From positions 674,090 to 738,089 of the forward strand of contig CANMKR010000001.1 of the NCBI GenBank assembly GCA_947498625.1: DNA of 64,000 nucleotides. Reading direction: 5' to 3'. The DNA comes from an uncultured Kangiella sp. Its GTDB lineage: Bacteria > Pseudomonadota > Gammaproteobacteria > Enterobacterales > Kangiellaceae. Positions within the stretch are counted from its first letter, which is position 1, and each line of letters starts with the position of its first letter. The notes under the pieces are model-generated. The model searched no databases and had not been told where the DNA came from. It saw only the letters and a program-made list of their open reading frames with translations. The position numbers and the translations under genes are program-made. This document shows, piece after piece, positions 39,446-49,388 of the stretch.

Positions 39446-39691
39446 ATGATAGAAACAATTGAACAATTAATCTCCAATGCGATTGATTGTGAACATATGA
39501 AAGTAGAAGGTGATGGCAGTCATTTTGCAGTAACTTTGGTGAGCGAAGCTTTTGTTGGCTTACGTTCTGTAAAACGCCAACAAATGGTTTACGCTACGGT
39601 TAATGAGCATATTGCGAGTGGTGCTATTCACGCTTTAACGATTAAAGCTTATACCGATGAAGAATGGCAAAAAGTTAAGCACTTTCAATAA
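39446..39691 (+). CDS. ibaG: BolA-family protein IbaG
   Basis: The 81-residue protein has the BolA fold with GDGSHFAVTLVSEAFVGLRSVKRQQMVYA and the conserved His in HALTIKAYTDEEW. IbaG works with monothiol glutaredoxin in Fe-S handling and acid response. It lies 35 bp before murA, the usual pair. Confidence 0.94.
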   Translation: MIETIEQLISNAIDCEHMKVEGDGSHFAVTLVSEAFVGLRSVKRQQMVYATVNEHIASGAIHALTIKAYTDEEWQKVKHFQ

Positions 39692-39714
39692 ATCACCTGC
39701 CAAAAAGTATTTGA

Positions 39715-40986
<1,272 letters not shown>

Positions 40987-40992
40987 CAGGAT

Positions 40993-41547
40993 TTAATTTT
41001 TCAAGATATTCTTAGCTGGATCTAAATAAAACATTTTTTTCCAGCCTTGAGTTTCACTGGTTAGTTTCCAAAAGTGAGGAAACATACTGAGAATAGAATA
41101 ATGGACATGAGGTTGTTTACCTTTGGCATTACCGCTATCTCCAACCTTACCTATCAGTTCCCCAGAATCTATAAAAGAAAAGCTAGCGGTATTGATAGAT
41201 TCTAGATGAGCATAATAGTGAAGTTTCCACTTTGGTCCTAAAACCAAAACAACTTTGCCGCCTTTTTTGATAGTTCCAGTATATAAAACTATTCCTTGAG
41301 TACTTGAAATTAAGGGTTGACCCATAGACGCGAAAATATCAATGCCTTTGTGTACTCCTGAAGTTCCCCAGGGTTCATACCAAAAAGATTTCTTATTCCA
41401 ATCGCTCGGTTTGGCTCCTTGGACGGGGATAACTGTTTGTTCTGGCAAAATGAATCCAATCAGTATAATTGCAACAAGAGCTATTAAGGTTTTTTTGGTT
41501 TTAGTCAGCGAGCTTTTTTTATTCTTATTAATTTCTGTAGTCGTCAT
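40993..41547 (-). CDS. Membrane-anchored M23-family peptidase
   Basis: The 184-residue protein has a cytoplasmic Lys-rich N-terminus, a membrane helix (about residues 20-35) and an M23 LytM domain. Zinc ligands are visible as H66-x3-D70 in HKGIDIF and the HVHYS motif near residue 146, so it is probably active on peptidoglycan cross-links in the periplasm. The domain is short and lacks the usual coiled coil. It follows the DUF2200 gene on the minus strand. Confidence 0.85.
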   Translation of the reverse strand: MTTTEINKNKKSSLTKTKKTLIALVAIILIGFILPEQTVIPVQGAKPSDWNKKSFWYEPWGTSGVHKGIDIFASMGQPLISSTQGIVLYTGTIKKGGKVVLVLGPKWKLHYYAHLESINTASFSFIDSGELIGKVGDSGNAKGKQPHVHYSILSMFPHFWKLTSETQGWKKMFYLDPAKNILKN

Positions 41548-41565
41548 ACTTTAATCTCAATCTTT

Positions 41566-41926
41566 TTAAGATTTCCGTAAAATTTTTTCCATTTTGCGAC
41601 CTTTGGCCAATTCGTCCACTAGCTTGTCCATATACCTCGCTTGCTGGGTTAAAGGTGTGGTTATATCTTCAATTCGGTAGCCACAAATGACACCTTTAAT
41701 TGATGAAGCACTTGGGTTGAGCACTGCCTTGTCGAAAAAGTCTTTTAAGGTAGCTTTATTATTAATCAATTTTTGTAGCTGCGACTCATCAAAACCGGTA
41801 AGCCACTCGATAACTTGATGTAACTCTTCTTTTGTTCTTCCTTTCTTTTCGATTTTATTCAAATAATGCGGATAAACTTCGGCAAAGGTTAGTTCAGCGA
41901 CTCTTTTGTCATGTTCTGGAGGTCAT
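41566..41926 (-). pseudogene. DUF2200 gene with an apparent N-terminal frameshift
   Basis: From 41862 down, a 98-residue frame gives a clear DUF2200 protein (EKKGRTKEELHQVIEWLTGF, GVICGYRIEDI, YMDKLVDELAKGRKMEKIL). The same frame continues upstream as EHDKRVAELTFAEVYPHYL, which is also family-like, but ends at a TGA with no start codon. A proper start, ATG at 41924-41926 with AAAGG nine bases upstream, is one frame off; removing one base near 41915-41919 joins them as MTS-EHDKRV. So the gene is frameshifted, or starts at TTG 41862 in shortened form, or the sequence has an error. Function of the family is unknown. Confidence 0.65.
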
Positions 41927-41931
41927 AGTAA

Positions 41932-43101
41932 TTAACCTTTAGTTCCTAAGATCACTTCTGTTTGCGATTGGTTGCCATTTCTAAAATAAGTTACGTGAAC
42001 TTTATCGTCGGGTTTTTTATTCCAAATGGCGCCCAGTAAATCGCTGGTGCTATATAAAGGTTTACCATTCACCTCTGTAACGATATCCAAAACTTGCAAA
42101 CCAGCTTCATCGGCAGGCCCACCTCGGTTTATTCCAGTCACTACGATACCTTGGCTGAAAGGTAACTTCGATATTTCGTCTTTTAGCTTATTAGTTTGTT
42201 CGTTGCTCAGCTGGTTTTCTTGGACAATCGACTCTAGATTCAAGCTCATTTCGCCATTGAGTCCCAACCAGCCTCGTGCAACTTCACCATTAGTTTGAAG
42301 TTGTTCAACGATCACAGCTACATCAGAAGAAGCAATGGCAAAGCTTTGTAATAGCTTCTCTTCAGAGCCCTCTTGAGTGCTAAGTTGAGTAATCCCAACT
42401 AATTCGCCTTTAGTATTGATTAAAGCGCCACCAGAATTACCTGTTCTTAATGGGGCATCTATTTGCATGTAATTGGATACTTTAGCAAAGAATTTTGCGC
42501 TCACGATGCCACTGGTAACGGTTTGATGAAAGCCCATATAAGGAGTGCCAATGGCGTAAATTGGATCGCCTACCTGTGAGTCTTTTGAGCTTAAAGGCAA
42601 AAATGGTGTTTTATCAGAGGCGACTTTAAGTAAAGCGATATCGGACTCCAAATCAAGCCCAACGATTTCAGCGGTGGTTTTCAGACCATCAGAAAATTCC
42701 ACTAATAATGTTTCAGCCTGATCAAAAACTTGTCCGCGTGAAGTGAAGGTCACCACATGGGCACTCGTCACTAAATGGCCTTGCTGATCAATAATAACCC
42801 CAGAGCCATTGTTAAAGAAACGGCAAGCATTTTGCTGGTTGTTAAAACTCTGAACACTTTCAAAACACTGGCGCGAGTTGATCGGGTAGGCTTTAGATTG
42901 TACTTGTAAAGTAACCACTGCAGCTTTGGCAGTCGCTAGCATCTCAGTAGTATTGACTGGCTTAATCGGTATAACAGTTTCTTGTTGATTAAAAGAAAAG
43001 CCAAATCGATTCGGCATTAGCAATACCGACAATGCAGCAAAGCCTAAACCAATAAGAATGTATTTAGCAATAAAAGTTAAACTGGAGAAAAATTTCATCA
43101 T
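41932..43101 (-). CDS. DegS-like membrane-anchored trypsin-like protease with PDZ domain
   Basis: The 389-residue protein has an N-terminal membrane anchor (about 12-31), an S1C protease domain with triad His115 (TSAHVV), Asp154 (ESDIALLK) and Ser223 (RTGNSGGAL), and one PDZ domain (about 290-385, QGIVVTGINRGGPADEAGLQVLDIV). Layout is that of DegS, which senses misfolded outer-membrane proteins and cleaves RseA. An unusual insert (75-97) with two Cys (79 and 93) may form a disulfide. It follows zapG, the usual position of degS/degQ. Confidence 0.85.
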   Translation of the reverse strand: MMKFFSSLTFIAKYILIGLGFAALSVLLMPNRFGFSFNQQETVIPIKPVNTTEMLATAKAAVVTLQVQSKAYPINSRQCFESVQSFNNQQNACRFFNNGSGVIIDQQGHLVTSAHVVTFTSRGQVFDQAETLLVEFSDGLKTTAEIVGLDLESDIALLKVASDKTPFLPLSSKDSQVGDPIYAIGTPYMGFHQTVTSGIVSAKFFAKVSNYMQIDAPLRTGNSGGALINTKGELVGITQLSTQEGSEEKLLQSFAIASSDVAVIVEQLQTNGEVARGWLGLNGEMSLNLESIVQENQLSNEQTNKLKDEISKLPFSQGIVVTGINRGGPADEAGLQVLDIVTEVNGKPLYSTSDLLGAIWNKKPDDKVHVTYFRNGNQSQTEVILGTKG

Positions 43102-43129
43102 GATAATATTTTTTTGTTTTCAGTCAGAC

Positions 43130-43705
43130 TTAAGATTTTGGGTTTGGTTCAGTTGTCGTTTCATTTTCAGAATTTGCTATCCCTACCTTTTCTTGCTCCG
43201 CTTCAACGGCTATTGAGCTTTCTTGCTCAGACTGCTCTTGTATAGAGTTATCTTTTATAGAGTGCTCTTTTTTAGAGCTATTTGACTCGGAATCTTTTTC
43301 ATCAAGAGCATCATCTTTAACATAATCGACAGGCTGTTGAGCTTGTTTGTCAGTATCTTCTACATCATTTGAGTCTTCTTCAGCATCAGCAACTTCTTCA
43401 TGATCGATGAGTTGTTCACTTGGCGCCGACAAAGCTATTTTAAAACGTTGGTTACTCAGTTCGGTTGCGCCTTTAGCTAAATGTTTATAGAGCTCTTTGT
43501 ATTCTTCTGTCAGATTAGTAAAACGGCGCGCCGTTTCTGCAAAGTGCTCATCGACCCCTGATTTTAGCGATTCAAGCTCTTCATCTTTTTTTTCTAATTC
43601 TTTTGAAAGCTGTTTTGAGCGCTCCGACATGCCATGCCAACGACCGGCAAAAAAGCCTGCAATCAAAGCTAGAAATATTCCAAGGGTAACTAAAGCGGTT
43701 GTCAT
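43130..43705 (-). CDS. zapG: ZapG (YhcB, DUF1043) envelope/division protein
   Basis: The 191-residue protein starts with one membrane helix (MTTALVTLGIFLALIAGFFAG) and the conserved GRWHGMSERSKQLSKELE coiled coil, then ARRFTNLTEEYKELYKHLAKGATEL. The ATG at 43705 has GAGGAA at good distance. An unusually long acidic, low-complexity tail (about 110-191) ends the protein. ZapG helps coordinate envelope growth and division; it is classically next to degQS and zapE. Confidence 0.88.
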   Translation of the reverse strand: MTTALVTLGIFLALIAGFFAGRWHGMSERSKQLSKELEKKDEELESLKSGVDEHFAETARRFTNLTEEYKELYKHLAKGATELSNQRFKIALSAPSEQLIDHEEVADAEEDSNDVEDTDKQAQQPVDYVKDDALDEKDSESNSSKKEHSIKDNSIQEQSEQESSIAVEAEQEKVGIANSENETTTEPNPKS

Positions 43706-43757
43706 CTTTTCCTCGTATTTATACGATTCAGTAATATTTAGGAGTAATATAAGTCTA

Positions 43758-43855
43758 ATGTCCTTTGAGATAATGATACACATATTTTTATCAAAAATGT
43801 GTAAACAATTATCACATTAAGATTTTAGTGCCACTTACGCTGAAGTGGTTTTTTT
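43758..43855 (+). ncRNA. Candidate leader/attenuator or small RNA with orphan terminator
   Basis: On the plus strand, between divergent zapG and the synthase gene, there is an intrinsic terminator CCACTT (43831-43836) / AAGTGG (43843-43848) followed by seven T, with no plus-strand gene before it. Upstream is a hairpin ACACATaTTTTT / AAAAATGTGT (43778-43802), and a 20-codon frame (43758-43820, MSFEIMIHIFLSKMCKQLSH) that ends 10 nt before the terminator stem. This could be an attenuator of the downstream operon or a separate sRNA. Presence of the terminator is clear; the role is inferred. Confidence 0.5.
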
Positions 43856-43947
43856 ATATCGCAATTATAGATAAATTCAATGGCAATTGATGAATGTTCC
43901 TGTCTACAATGGCCATAGCGAATTCAGTAAATGAAGAGGAAAGCCAA

Positions 43948-45597
43948 GTGCAAGCATCTGATTTATTAGTGAAGTGTTTAGAAGAAGAGGGCATAGAGTA
44001 CATTTTCGGTGTTCCAGGTGAAGAAAATGCTGACTTTATGATGTCTTTGGAAAAGTCTGACAGCATTCAATTTATTCTGACCCGCCATGAGCAAGGCGCT
44101 GCTTTTATGGCAGAAGCTTATGGTCGCCTTACGGGTAATCCCGCCGGCTGTTTGGGAACTCTAGGTCCCGGAGCTACTAACTTGATCACAGGCGTAGCGG
44201 ATTCCAATATGGATCGAGCGCCTATGCTGGTCTTGACTGGACAAGGCGCTACCACTCGCCTGCATAAAGAATCTCATCAAGCGATGAATGTGGTCGAGAT
44301 GTTCAAACCAGTGACTAAATGGGCGGTAAGCATTTCTCATCAAGATAATATCCCTGAAATTACTCGCAAAGCGGTGCGTTTAGCGCGCACAGAAAAGCCT
44401 GGAGCGGTTTTGATTGAATTGCCAGAAAATATTGCTGCGATGCAAACTGAGAAAAAGCCAATAAAACCAGTGCGCTTTCGCCGTTCGGTGCCTGAGAAAA
44501 GTATCGTGCAACAAGTTGCCCAACGCATTGCACAAGCAAAAAGACCTATCATTGTCGCCGGTAATGGTTGTATCAGAGAAAGAGCAAGCGCCAGTTTACG
44601 TGAGTTATGTGAGTTAACGGGGATTGGCGTTATCAGTACCTTTATGGGTAAAGGTGCCGTGGATATGGATTCAGAGCATTGCCTTTATACCATTGGTTTG
44701 GGCGCTAAAGATTTAACCGCTTGTGCCCTCGATGCCTCCGATCTGATTATTATGCTTGGTTATGACATGGTGGAATATCATCCACATTTGTGGAATGAGA
44801 ATGCGGATAAAAATATTATTCATATCGACTTTTTACCTGCAGAAATTGATGAGCATTATAATCCACAGATAGAAGTGATCGGCGATCTGGCCAATGCACT
44901 TGATATGTTAACTCAAGAAATGAAATCGCTAGAGTATGATTTTGACTTCAGTCAGCAGCAGGCGGTGCGTCGTGATATGCAGGCTGAATTAGCTGAATAT
45001 AAAGATGATGATACACAAGGTTTGATTAAGCCGCAGAAGTGCTTATGGGATCTTCGCAAAGCGCTTAATGCTGAAGATATTTTATTATCCGATGTAGGCG
45101 CGCATAAAATGTGGATAGCGCGTCACTATCACTGTAATGAACCCAATACTTGTTTAATACCTAATGGCTTTTGTTCTATGGGCTTTGCTTTACCCGGCGC
45201 TATTGGTGCTAGCATGGTTTATCCTGATAGAAATATTGTGGCAATCTGCGGTGATGGCGGTTTCATGATGAATGTGCAAGAAATGGAAACAGCTAAACGA
45301 ATGAATAGCAATATTTTGGTGATTGTTTGGGAAGATAGTGGTTATGGACTTATTGAGTGGAAGCAAGATACGGAATTTGGTAGACACACTCAGTTAGCAT
45401 TTGGCAACCCGGATTGGTTACAGTTGGCGCAAGCATTTGGTTGGGATGGTTACTTTGTGAAAAACTCGGTTGATTTTGCCCCAACACTTGAAAAAGCTTT
45501 AGCAAAAGAAGGCCCACGTTTATTGGTGATCCCAATCGATTACTCTGAAAATCCGAAACTCACGGAAAAATTAGGTAAGATTGTTTGTCCCATATAA
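43948..45597 (+). CDS. Acetolactate-synthase-like TPP enzyme
   Basis: The 549-residue protein has the three TPP-enzyme domains: N-terminal Pyr (EYIFGVPGEENADF, catalytic Glu48 in HEQGAAF), central, and C-terminal PP domain with GDGGFMMNVQEMETAKR. In the second half of the TPP motif, where AlsS has N-D, this one has E-D (VWEDSGYGLIEWKQ). The GTG at 43948 is chosen because GAGG lies 8 bp upstream and homologues begin M-x-A-S-D-L; an ATG 18 codons earlier has no such site. No regulatory subunit is nearby, so a catabolic AlsS-like or decarboxylase role is possible. aldehyde dehydrogenase follows after 43 bp. Confidence 0.82.
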   Translation: MQASDLLVKCLEEEGIEYIFGVPGEENADFMMSLEKSDSIQFILTRHEQGAAFMAEAYGRLTGNPAGCLGTLGPGATNLITGVADSNMDRAPMLVLTGQGATTRLHKESHQAMNVVEMFKPVTKWAVSISHQDNIPEITRKAVRLARTEKPGAVLIELPENIAAMQTEKKPIKPVRFRRSVPEKSIVQQVAQRIAQAKRPIIVAGNGCIRERASASLRELCELTGIGVISTFMGKGAVDMDSEHCLYTIGLGAKDLTACALDASDLIIMLGYDMVEYHPHLWNENADKNIIHIDFLPAEIDEHYNPQIEVIGDLANALDMLTQEMKSLEYDFDFSQQQAVRRDMQAELAEYKDDDTQGLIKPQKCLWDLRKALNAEDILLSDVGAHKMWIARHYHCNEPNTCLIPNGFCSMGFALPGAIGASMVYPDRNIVAICGDGGFMMNVQEMETAKRMNSNILVIVWEDSGYGLIEWKQDTEFGRHTQLAFGNPDWLQLAQAFGWDGYFVKNSVDFAPTLEKALAKEGPRLLVIPIDYSENPKLTEKLGKIVCPI

Positions 45598-45640
45598 TAA
45601 TTATAAAGGCTAAAGCTGAACATAAATTTAGGAAGCAAAG

Positions 45641-47077
45641 ATGATTATTCATGATGTCAAAATAAATTCTAGGATCCCAAAAGCGGGCGATTTAGAAGTT
45701 TTTAATCCTTTCGATCGTTCAAAAATTGCGGAAGTTGCAACCGTTGGCGAGCAGCATTTAGAAGACGCATTATCGAGTGCTGAAAAACTGTATTTGGATA
45801 AAGCCAACTGGATGAGCGTCCACCAAAGAGTGGTGATCCTAGAAAAAACCGCCGAAATTATTAGTCAAAGAGTGGCAGCCTTAACCAAGTTAGCGGCTAG
45901 CGAAGGCGGTAAACCTTACCTGGATTCGCAGGTCGAAATTAATCGCGCTATTGATGGTTGTAAGCTAGCAATAGAAGCTATCCGTAATGAGCATGGTGAA
46001 GTCATTCCCATGGGCGGCGATAAATATAGTGCCAATCGAGCTGCTTTTACATTAAAAGAACCTATTGGTGTTGTAGTTGCCGTCAGCGCCTTTAATCATC
46101 CTTTTAATTTGATTATTCATCAAGTAATTGCCGCTATTGCTGCGGGTTGCCCAGTCATTGTTAAGCCTGCTAGTGATACTCCGTTATCTTGTATCGCAGT
46201 TCGTGATATTTTAATTGAAGCCGGTTTACCCAAAGAATGGTGCCAGGTTTTTATTAGTGATAAAAGCGCTACAGCCACTAAGTTAGTGACCGATCTACGT
46301 GTTAGCTTCTTTAGTTTTATCGGCAGTGCAAAAGTTGGCTGGATGCTGCGCTCTAAACTTTCAAGCGGTACACGTTGTGCCCTTGAGCATGGCGGTGTAG
46401 CTCCGGCAATCGTTTACCCGGATGCTAATTATGCAGAAGCGATTACGCTACTTGGTAAAGGTGGCTTTTATCACGCCGGACAAGTGTGTGTGTCGGTGCA
46501 AAGAGTCTACCTGCAAAAAGACCATTCAGAAAAATTTGTTGCTGGCTTAAAAACTTTGGCAGAAAGTTTAGTGGTTGGCGATCCCTTAAGTGATAAAACA
46601 GAAGTTGGCCCTTTAATCAAACCGCAGGAGTGCGATCGTATTCATGAGTGGGTAACAGAAGCTGTTGCTGCTGGTGCTAAGCTCGTTACCGGCGGTAATA
46701 AAATTTCTGATAGCTGCTATCAACCAACCATTTTACTCAATCCTCCATTGGACTCTAAAGTCAGCCAGCAAGAAGTTTTCGGTCCAGTCATTTGTATATA
46801 CGAAGTGGAAGAAATGAGTAAGGCGATAGAGCTTGCCAATAGTCTAGAAGTATCCTTCCAAGCTGCAGTTTGGACCTCAAATATCGATAATGCATTTTAT
46901 GTGCGCAAGCATATTAATGCAGCAGCGATTATGGTGAATGATCATACGGCTTTTAGAATTGATGGAATGCCTTTTGCTGGCCTGAAAGATTCTGGTTATG
47001 GTATTGGCGGAATTCCGCATACCATTGAAGATATGCAAGTAGATAAAATGATGGTCATCAAATCACCGAGTATTTAA
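45641..47077 (+). CDS. NAD(P)-dependent aldehyde dehydrogenase
   Basis: The 478-residue enzyme shows GVVVAVSAFNHPFNL, the NAD motif FIGSAKVGW, catalytic Glu in LEHGGVAPAI and catalytic Cys in GQVCVSVQRVY, then KDSGYGIGG near the end. These are intact, so it should be active. Substrate is not evident. It is co-directional with the TPP enzyme and probably co-transcribed, suggesting that the aldehyde released by decarboxylation is oxidised here; this is inference. A terminator follows. Confidence 0.87.
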   Translation: MIIHDVKINSRIPKAGDLEVFNPFDRSKIAEVATVGEQHLEDALSSAEKLYLDKANWMSVHQRVVILEKTAEIISQRVAALTKLAASEGGKPYLDSQVEINRAIDGCKLAIEAIRNEHGEVIPMGGDKYSANRAAFTLKEPIGVVVAVSAFNHPFNLIIHQVIAAIAAGCPVIVKPASDTPLSCIAVRDILIEAGLPKEWCQVFISDKSATATKLVTDLRVSFFSFIGSAKVGWMLRSKLSSGTRCALEHGGVAPAIVYPDANYAEAITLLGKGGFYHAGQVCVSVQRVYLQKDHSEKFVAGLKTLAESLVVGDPLSDKTEVGPLIKPQECDRIHEWVTEAVAAGAKLVTGGNKISDSCYQPTILLNPPLDSKVSQQEVFGPVICIYEVEEMSKAIELANSLEVSFQAAVWTSNIDNAFYVRKHINAAAIMVNDHTAFRIDGMPFAGLKDSGYGIGGIPHTIEDMQVDKMMVIKSPSI

Positions 47078-47096
47078 AAGTAATCAAGCACTTAGC

Positions 47097-47141
47097 AAAA
47101 ACTCAAGATTGTGCGAAAATAGCGCTATCTTGAGTTTTTTT
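47097..47141 (+). terminator. Intrinsic terminator after the aldehyde dehydrogenase gene
   Basis: Stem AAAAACTCAAGAT (47097-47109) and ATCTTGAGTTTTT (47127-47139) with a 17-nt loop and a run of seven T. It ends 18 bp before the next ATG. Confidence 0.85.
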
Positions 47142-47158
47142 ATGAACACAATAATTTC

Positions 47159-47785
47159 ATGAATAAAAATCATATTTTAATTGAAGGCGCAATTGGCGAG
47201 CTCGAAGCAATTTGGGATTTACCCGAAAATGATGGCGGTGACTATGTCGCCGTTTGTTGTCATCCACATCCGCAACATGGCGGAGCTATGACCAACAAAG
47301 TCATCTACACCGTTTCACGAACTCTTGCGGGATTAGGAATGCCATCCTTACGTTTTAACTTTCGTGGTGTGGGGCATTCTGCAGGTGCTTACGATGAAGG
47401 CCGTGGCGAACAACAAGATCTGATTAAAGCCATAGAGTATGCCAAGGCGCAATATCCTAATAGGAAATTATGGTTAGCAGGTTTTAGTTTTGGCTCCTGG
47501 ATAGCGGCATTGCAAGCGCATAAACAATTACCCTCTCAATTAATTAGCATAGCCCCGCCAGTCAATCGATTCAGCTTTGAAAATTTTGTGATTCCTGATT
47601 GTGATTGGTTGGTGGTGATGGGCGATGCTGATGAAGTGGTTGAGCCACAAGCAGTATTCGATTGGGTTGATGAGTTAGAACCGCAACCTAAATTAATCAA
47701 AATGCAAGGTGCGGGTCATTTCTTCCATAGTCGCTTGGTGGATTTGCGAGAAGAGCTTGAACAATCGTTGGAGTCAAATCTTTAA
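47159..47785 (+). CDS. Alpha/beta hydrolase, YcfP/dienelactone-hydrolase-like
   Basis: The 208-residue hydrolase starts with [14 protein letters not shown] and has [19 protein letters not shown] (oxyanion region), [11 protein letters not shown], the nucleophile elbow GFSFGSW, Asp in VMGDADEVV and His in GAGHFFH. It is the widespread small COG2945 type hydrolase, with unknown natural substrate. It overlaps zapE by one base (TAATG), so the two are coupled. Confidence 0.85.
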   Translation: MNKNHILIEGAIGELEAIWDLPENDGGDYVAVCCHPHPQHGGAMTNKVIYTVSRTLAGLGMPSLRFNFRGVGHSAGAYDEGRGEQQDLIKAIEYAKAQYPNRKLWLAGFSFGSWIAALQAHKQLPSQLISIAPPVNRFSFENFVIPDCDWLVVMGDADEVVEPQAVFDWVDELEPQPKLIKMQGAGHFFHSRLVDLREELEQSLESNL

Positions 47786-48876
47786 TGCCAACCGCGATAA
47801 ACATGAGTCCAATAGAAAAATACCAACAAGATCTAGCCAATGGCTTTAGTAAAGATGAAGCCCAACAACAGGCGGTCGAAGCTTTAAACCGTGTCTTTCT
47901 TGAATTAAATGCACAAAAAGGCACTGGCTTTTTTAGCAAGTTATTTGGCACCTCTAAATCCGTCAAGGGCCTTTATATGTGGGGCGGAGTAGGGCGGGGT
48001 AAAACCTATTTGATGGACACTTTCTTCAATTGTGTAGCCACTGATAAAAAGATCAGGTTGCATTTCCACCGCTTTATCCATGAAGTCCATGCTGAATTAA
48101 AAAAACTATCTGGTGAGAAAAACCCTTTAACTAAAATTGCTGATCAATTATCTGAGCGAGCAAAGCTCATTTGTTTTGACGAGTTCTTTGTTAAGGACAT
48201 AACCGATGCCATGATCTTAGGCGGTTTATTTGAAGCGTTATTTGAACGTGGCGTCGTTTTAGTCGCCACTTCTAACATTCCTCCTGAAAAGTTGTACTGG
48301 AATGGGCTACAGCGTGAAAGGTTTTTGCCAGCGATAGCTTTAATCGAAAAGCATTGCCAGGTGATGAATGTCGATGGTGGTACTGATTATCGAATGCGCA
48401 CTTTGGAGCAAGCTGAGATTTATCATTATCCGTTAGATGCGCAAGCAGATAAAAATTTGCAGGAATATTTTTTGCAATTATCGGGCGAGCAGGGCGAAGA
48501 GCATCGCAAGTTAAAGGTGGAAGGGCGCTTAATTGAAACCGTTCGCTTATCGGAAAACTTGGTTTGGTTTAGCTTTGATGCTATCTGTGGTGGCCCTCGT
48601 TCTGCAGCGGACTATATAGAGCTTTCTAGAAGCTATAACACCGTTTTTGTCAGCCAAGTTCCACAAATGGATAACTCTATTAATGATGCCGCTAGACGCT
48701 TTATTGCTTTAGTGGATGAATTTTACGAACGCAACGTGAAACTCATTATCTCAGCCGAAGTAGCCATTGAACAACTTTATATTGGCTCAGGTTTAGCATT
48801 TGAGTTTGAACGCACCATCAGCCGCTTGCAAGAAATGCAGTCTAAGGACTATCTAGCTAAAGAGCATTTGGCATAA
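47785..48876 (+). CDS. zapE: Cell-division ATPase ZapE
   Basis: The 363-residue AFG1-like AAA ATPase has Walker [13 protein letters not shown] (about 67-78), Walker [12 protein letters not shown], sensor [20 protein letters not shown] and the C-terminal [20 protein letters not shown]. It modulates FtsZ ring constriction. Its start overlaps the hydrolase stop by one base. In most gammaproteobacteria zapE precedes rplM-rpsI; here a hydrolase remnant and a HU gene lie between. Confidence 0.95.
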   Translation: MPTAINMSPIEKYQQDLANGFSKDEAQQQAVEALNRVFLELNAQKGTGFFSKLFGTSKSVKGLYMWGGVGRGKTYLMDTFFNCVATDKKIRLHFHRFIHEVHAELKKLSGEKNPLTKIADQLSERAKLICFDEFFVKDITDAMILGGLFEALFERGVVLVATSNIPPEKLYWNGLQRERFLPAIALIEKHCQVMNVDGGTDYRMRTLEQAEIYHYPLDAQADKNLQEYFLQLSGEQGEEHRKLKVEGRLIETVRLSENLVWFSFDAICGGPRSAADYIELSRSYNTVFVSQVPQMDNSINDAARRFIALVDEFYERNVKLIISAEVAIEQLYIGSGLAFEFERTISRLQEMQSKDYLAKEHLA

Positions 48877-48910
48877 GCTATTATTCTTTCGAATACTGTT
48901 TTGCAAATAG

Positions 48911-49303
48911 CTATAAATGATTTTTAAAAAAATCAGCAGCGTCCTCTGATACTTTTTTGTGGATCTCTTTTCTTTCAATGTCTGAATGATCAGAACACAG
49001 TTCTGCAAGCACCATTTTACCTTTGAAACCACAAGGCGCTAAAAAGGTATAGTGGCCAACTTTATCTAATACCTCTAATCTACTGTTAGTGATCTGTTCT
49101 TTAAGAATATTAGCATTAGTGGTTAATCTAGACTGAGCATCACTATTACCTACAGCTATTGTTATCGGGATATTAATGCTATTTAAACTTTGTGTGTCCA
49201 GCGCAGGAGTATGGACCGGCGCTAAAAGGTAAGCGCTTTTAATCCTAGTGTCTTGGCGCTGAATCATTCCAGCTTTTATTTTGGTATGGCCCAGATGCAG
49301 CAT
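48911..49303 (-). pseudogene. C-terminal remnant of an alpha/beta hydrolase
   Basis: The 130-residue frame matches only the end of the COG4188-type dienelactone hydrolases: YLLAPVHTPALDTQSLNSI, IPITIAVGNSDAQSRLTTNA and the His-bearing VGHYTFLAPCGFKGK. The N-terminal half with the nucleophile serine is missing, and an in-frame TGA lies about 12 codons upstream of the first ATG. The frame abuts the terminator of the HU gene. It is best read as a decayed fragment, though a short expressed protein cannot be excluded. Confidence 0.6.
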
Positions 49304-49345
49304 TTTGAGTCTTGATAAGTTCTTTGAAGCTATTTTTCAGATAAT

Positions 49346-49371
49346 AAAAAGCCGGCTGTTGCCGGCTTTTT
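49346..49371 (-). terminator. Intrinsic terminator of the HU-family gene
   Basis: AAAAAGCCGGC (49346-49356), loop TGTT, GCCGGCTTTTT (49361-49371). It is symmetric with U-runs on both strands and lies just after the HU stop. Confidence 0.9.
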
Positions 49372-49388
49372 ATTTAGCGTACTAAAAC

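Noticed and set aside
43894-43947. Earlier ATG start of the synthase-like gene
   Set aside because: It lies before the likely -10 and has no ribosome site; GTG 43948 has GAGG at 8 bp and matches homologue starts.
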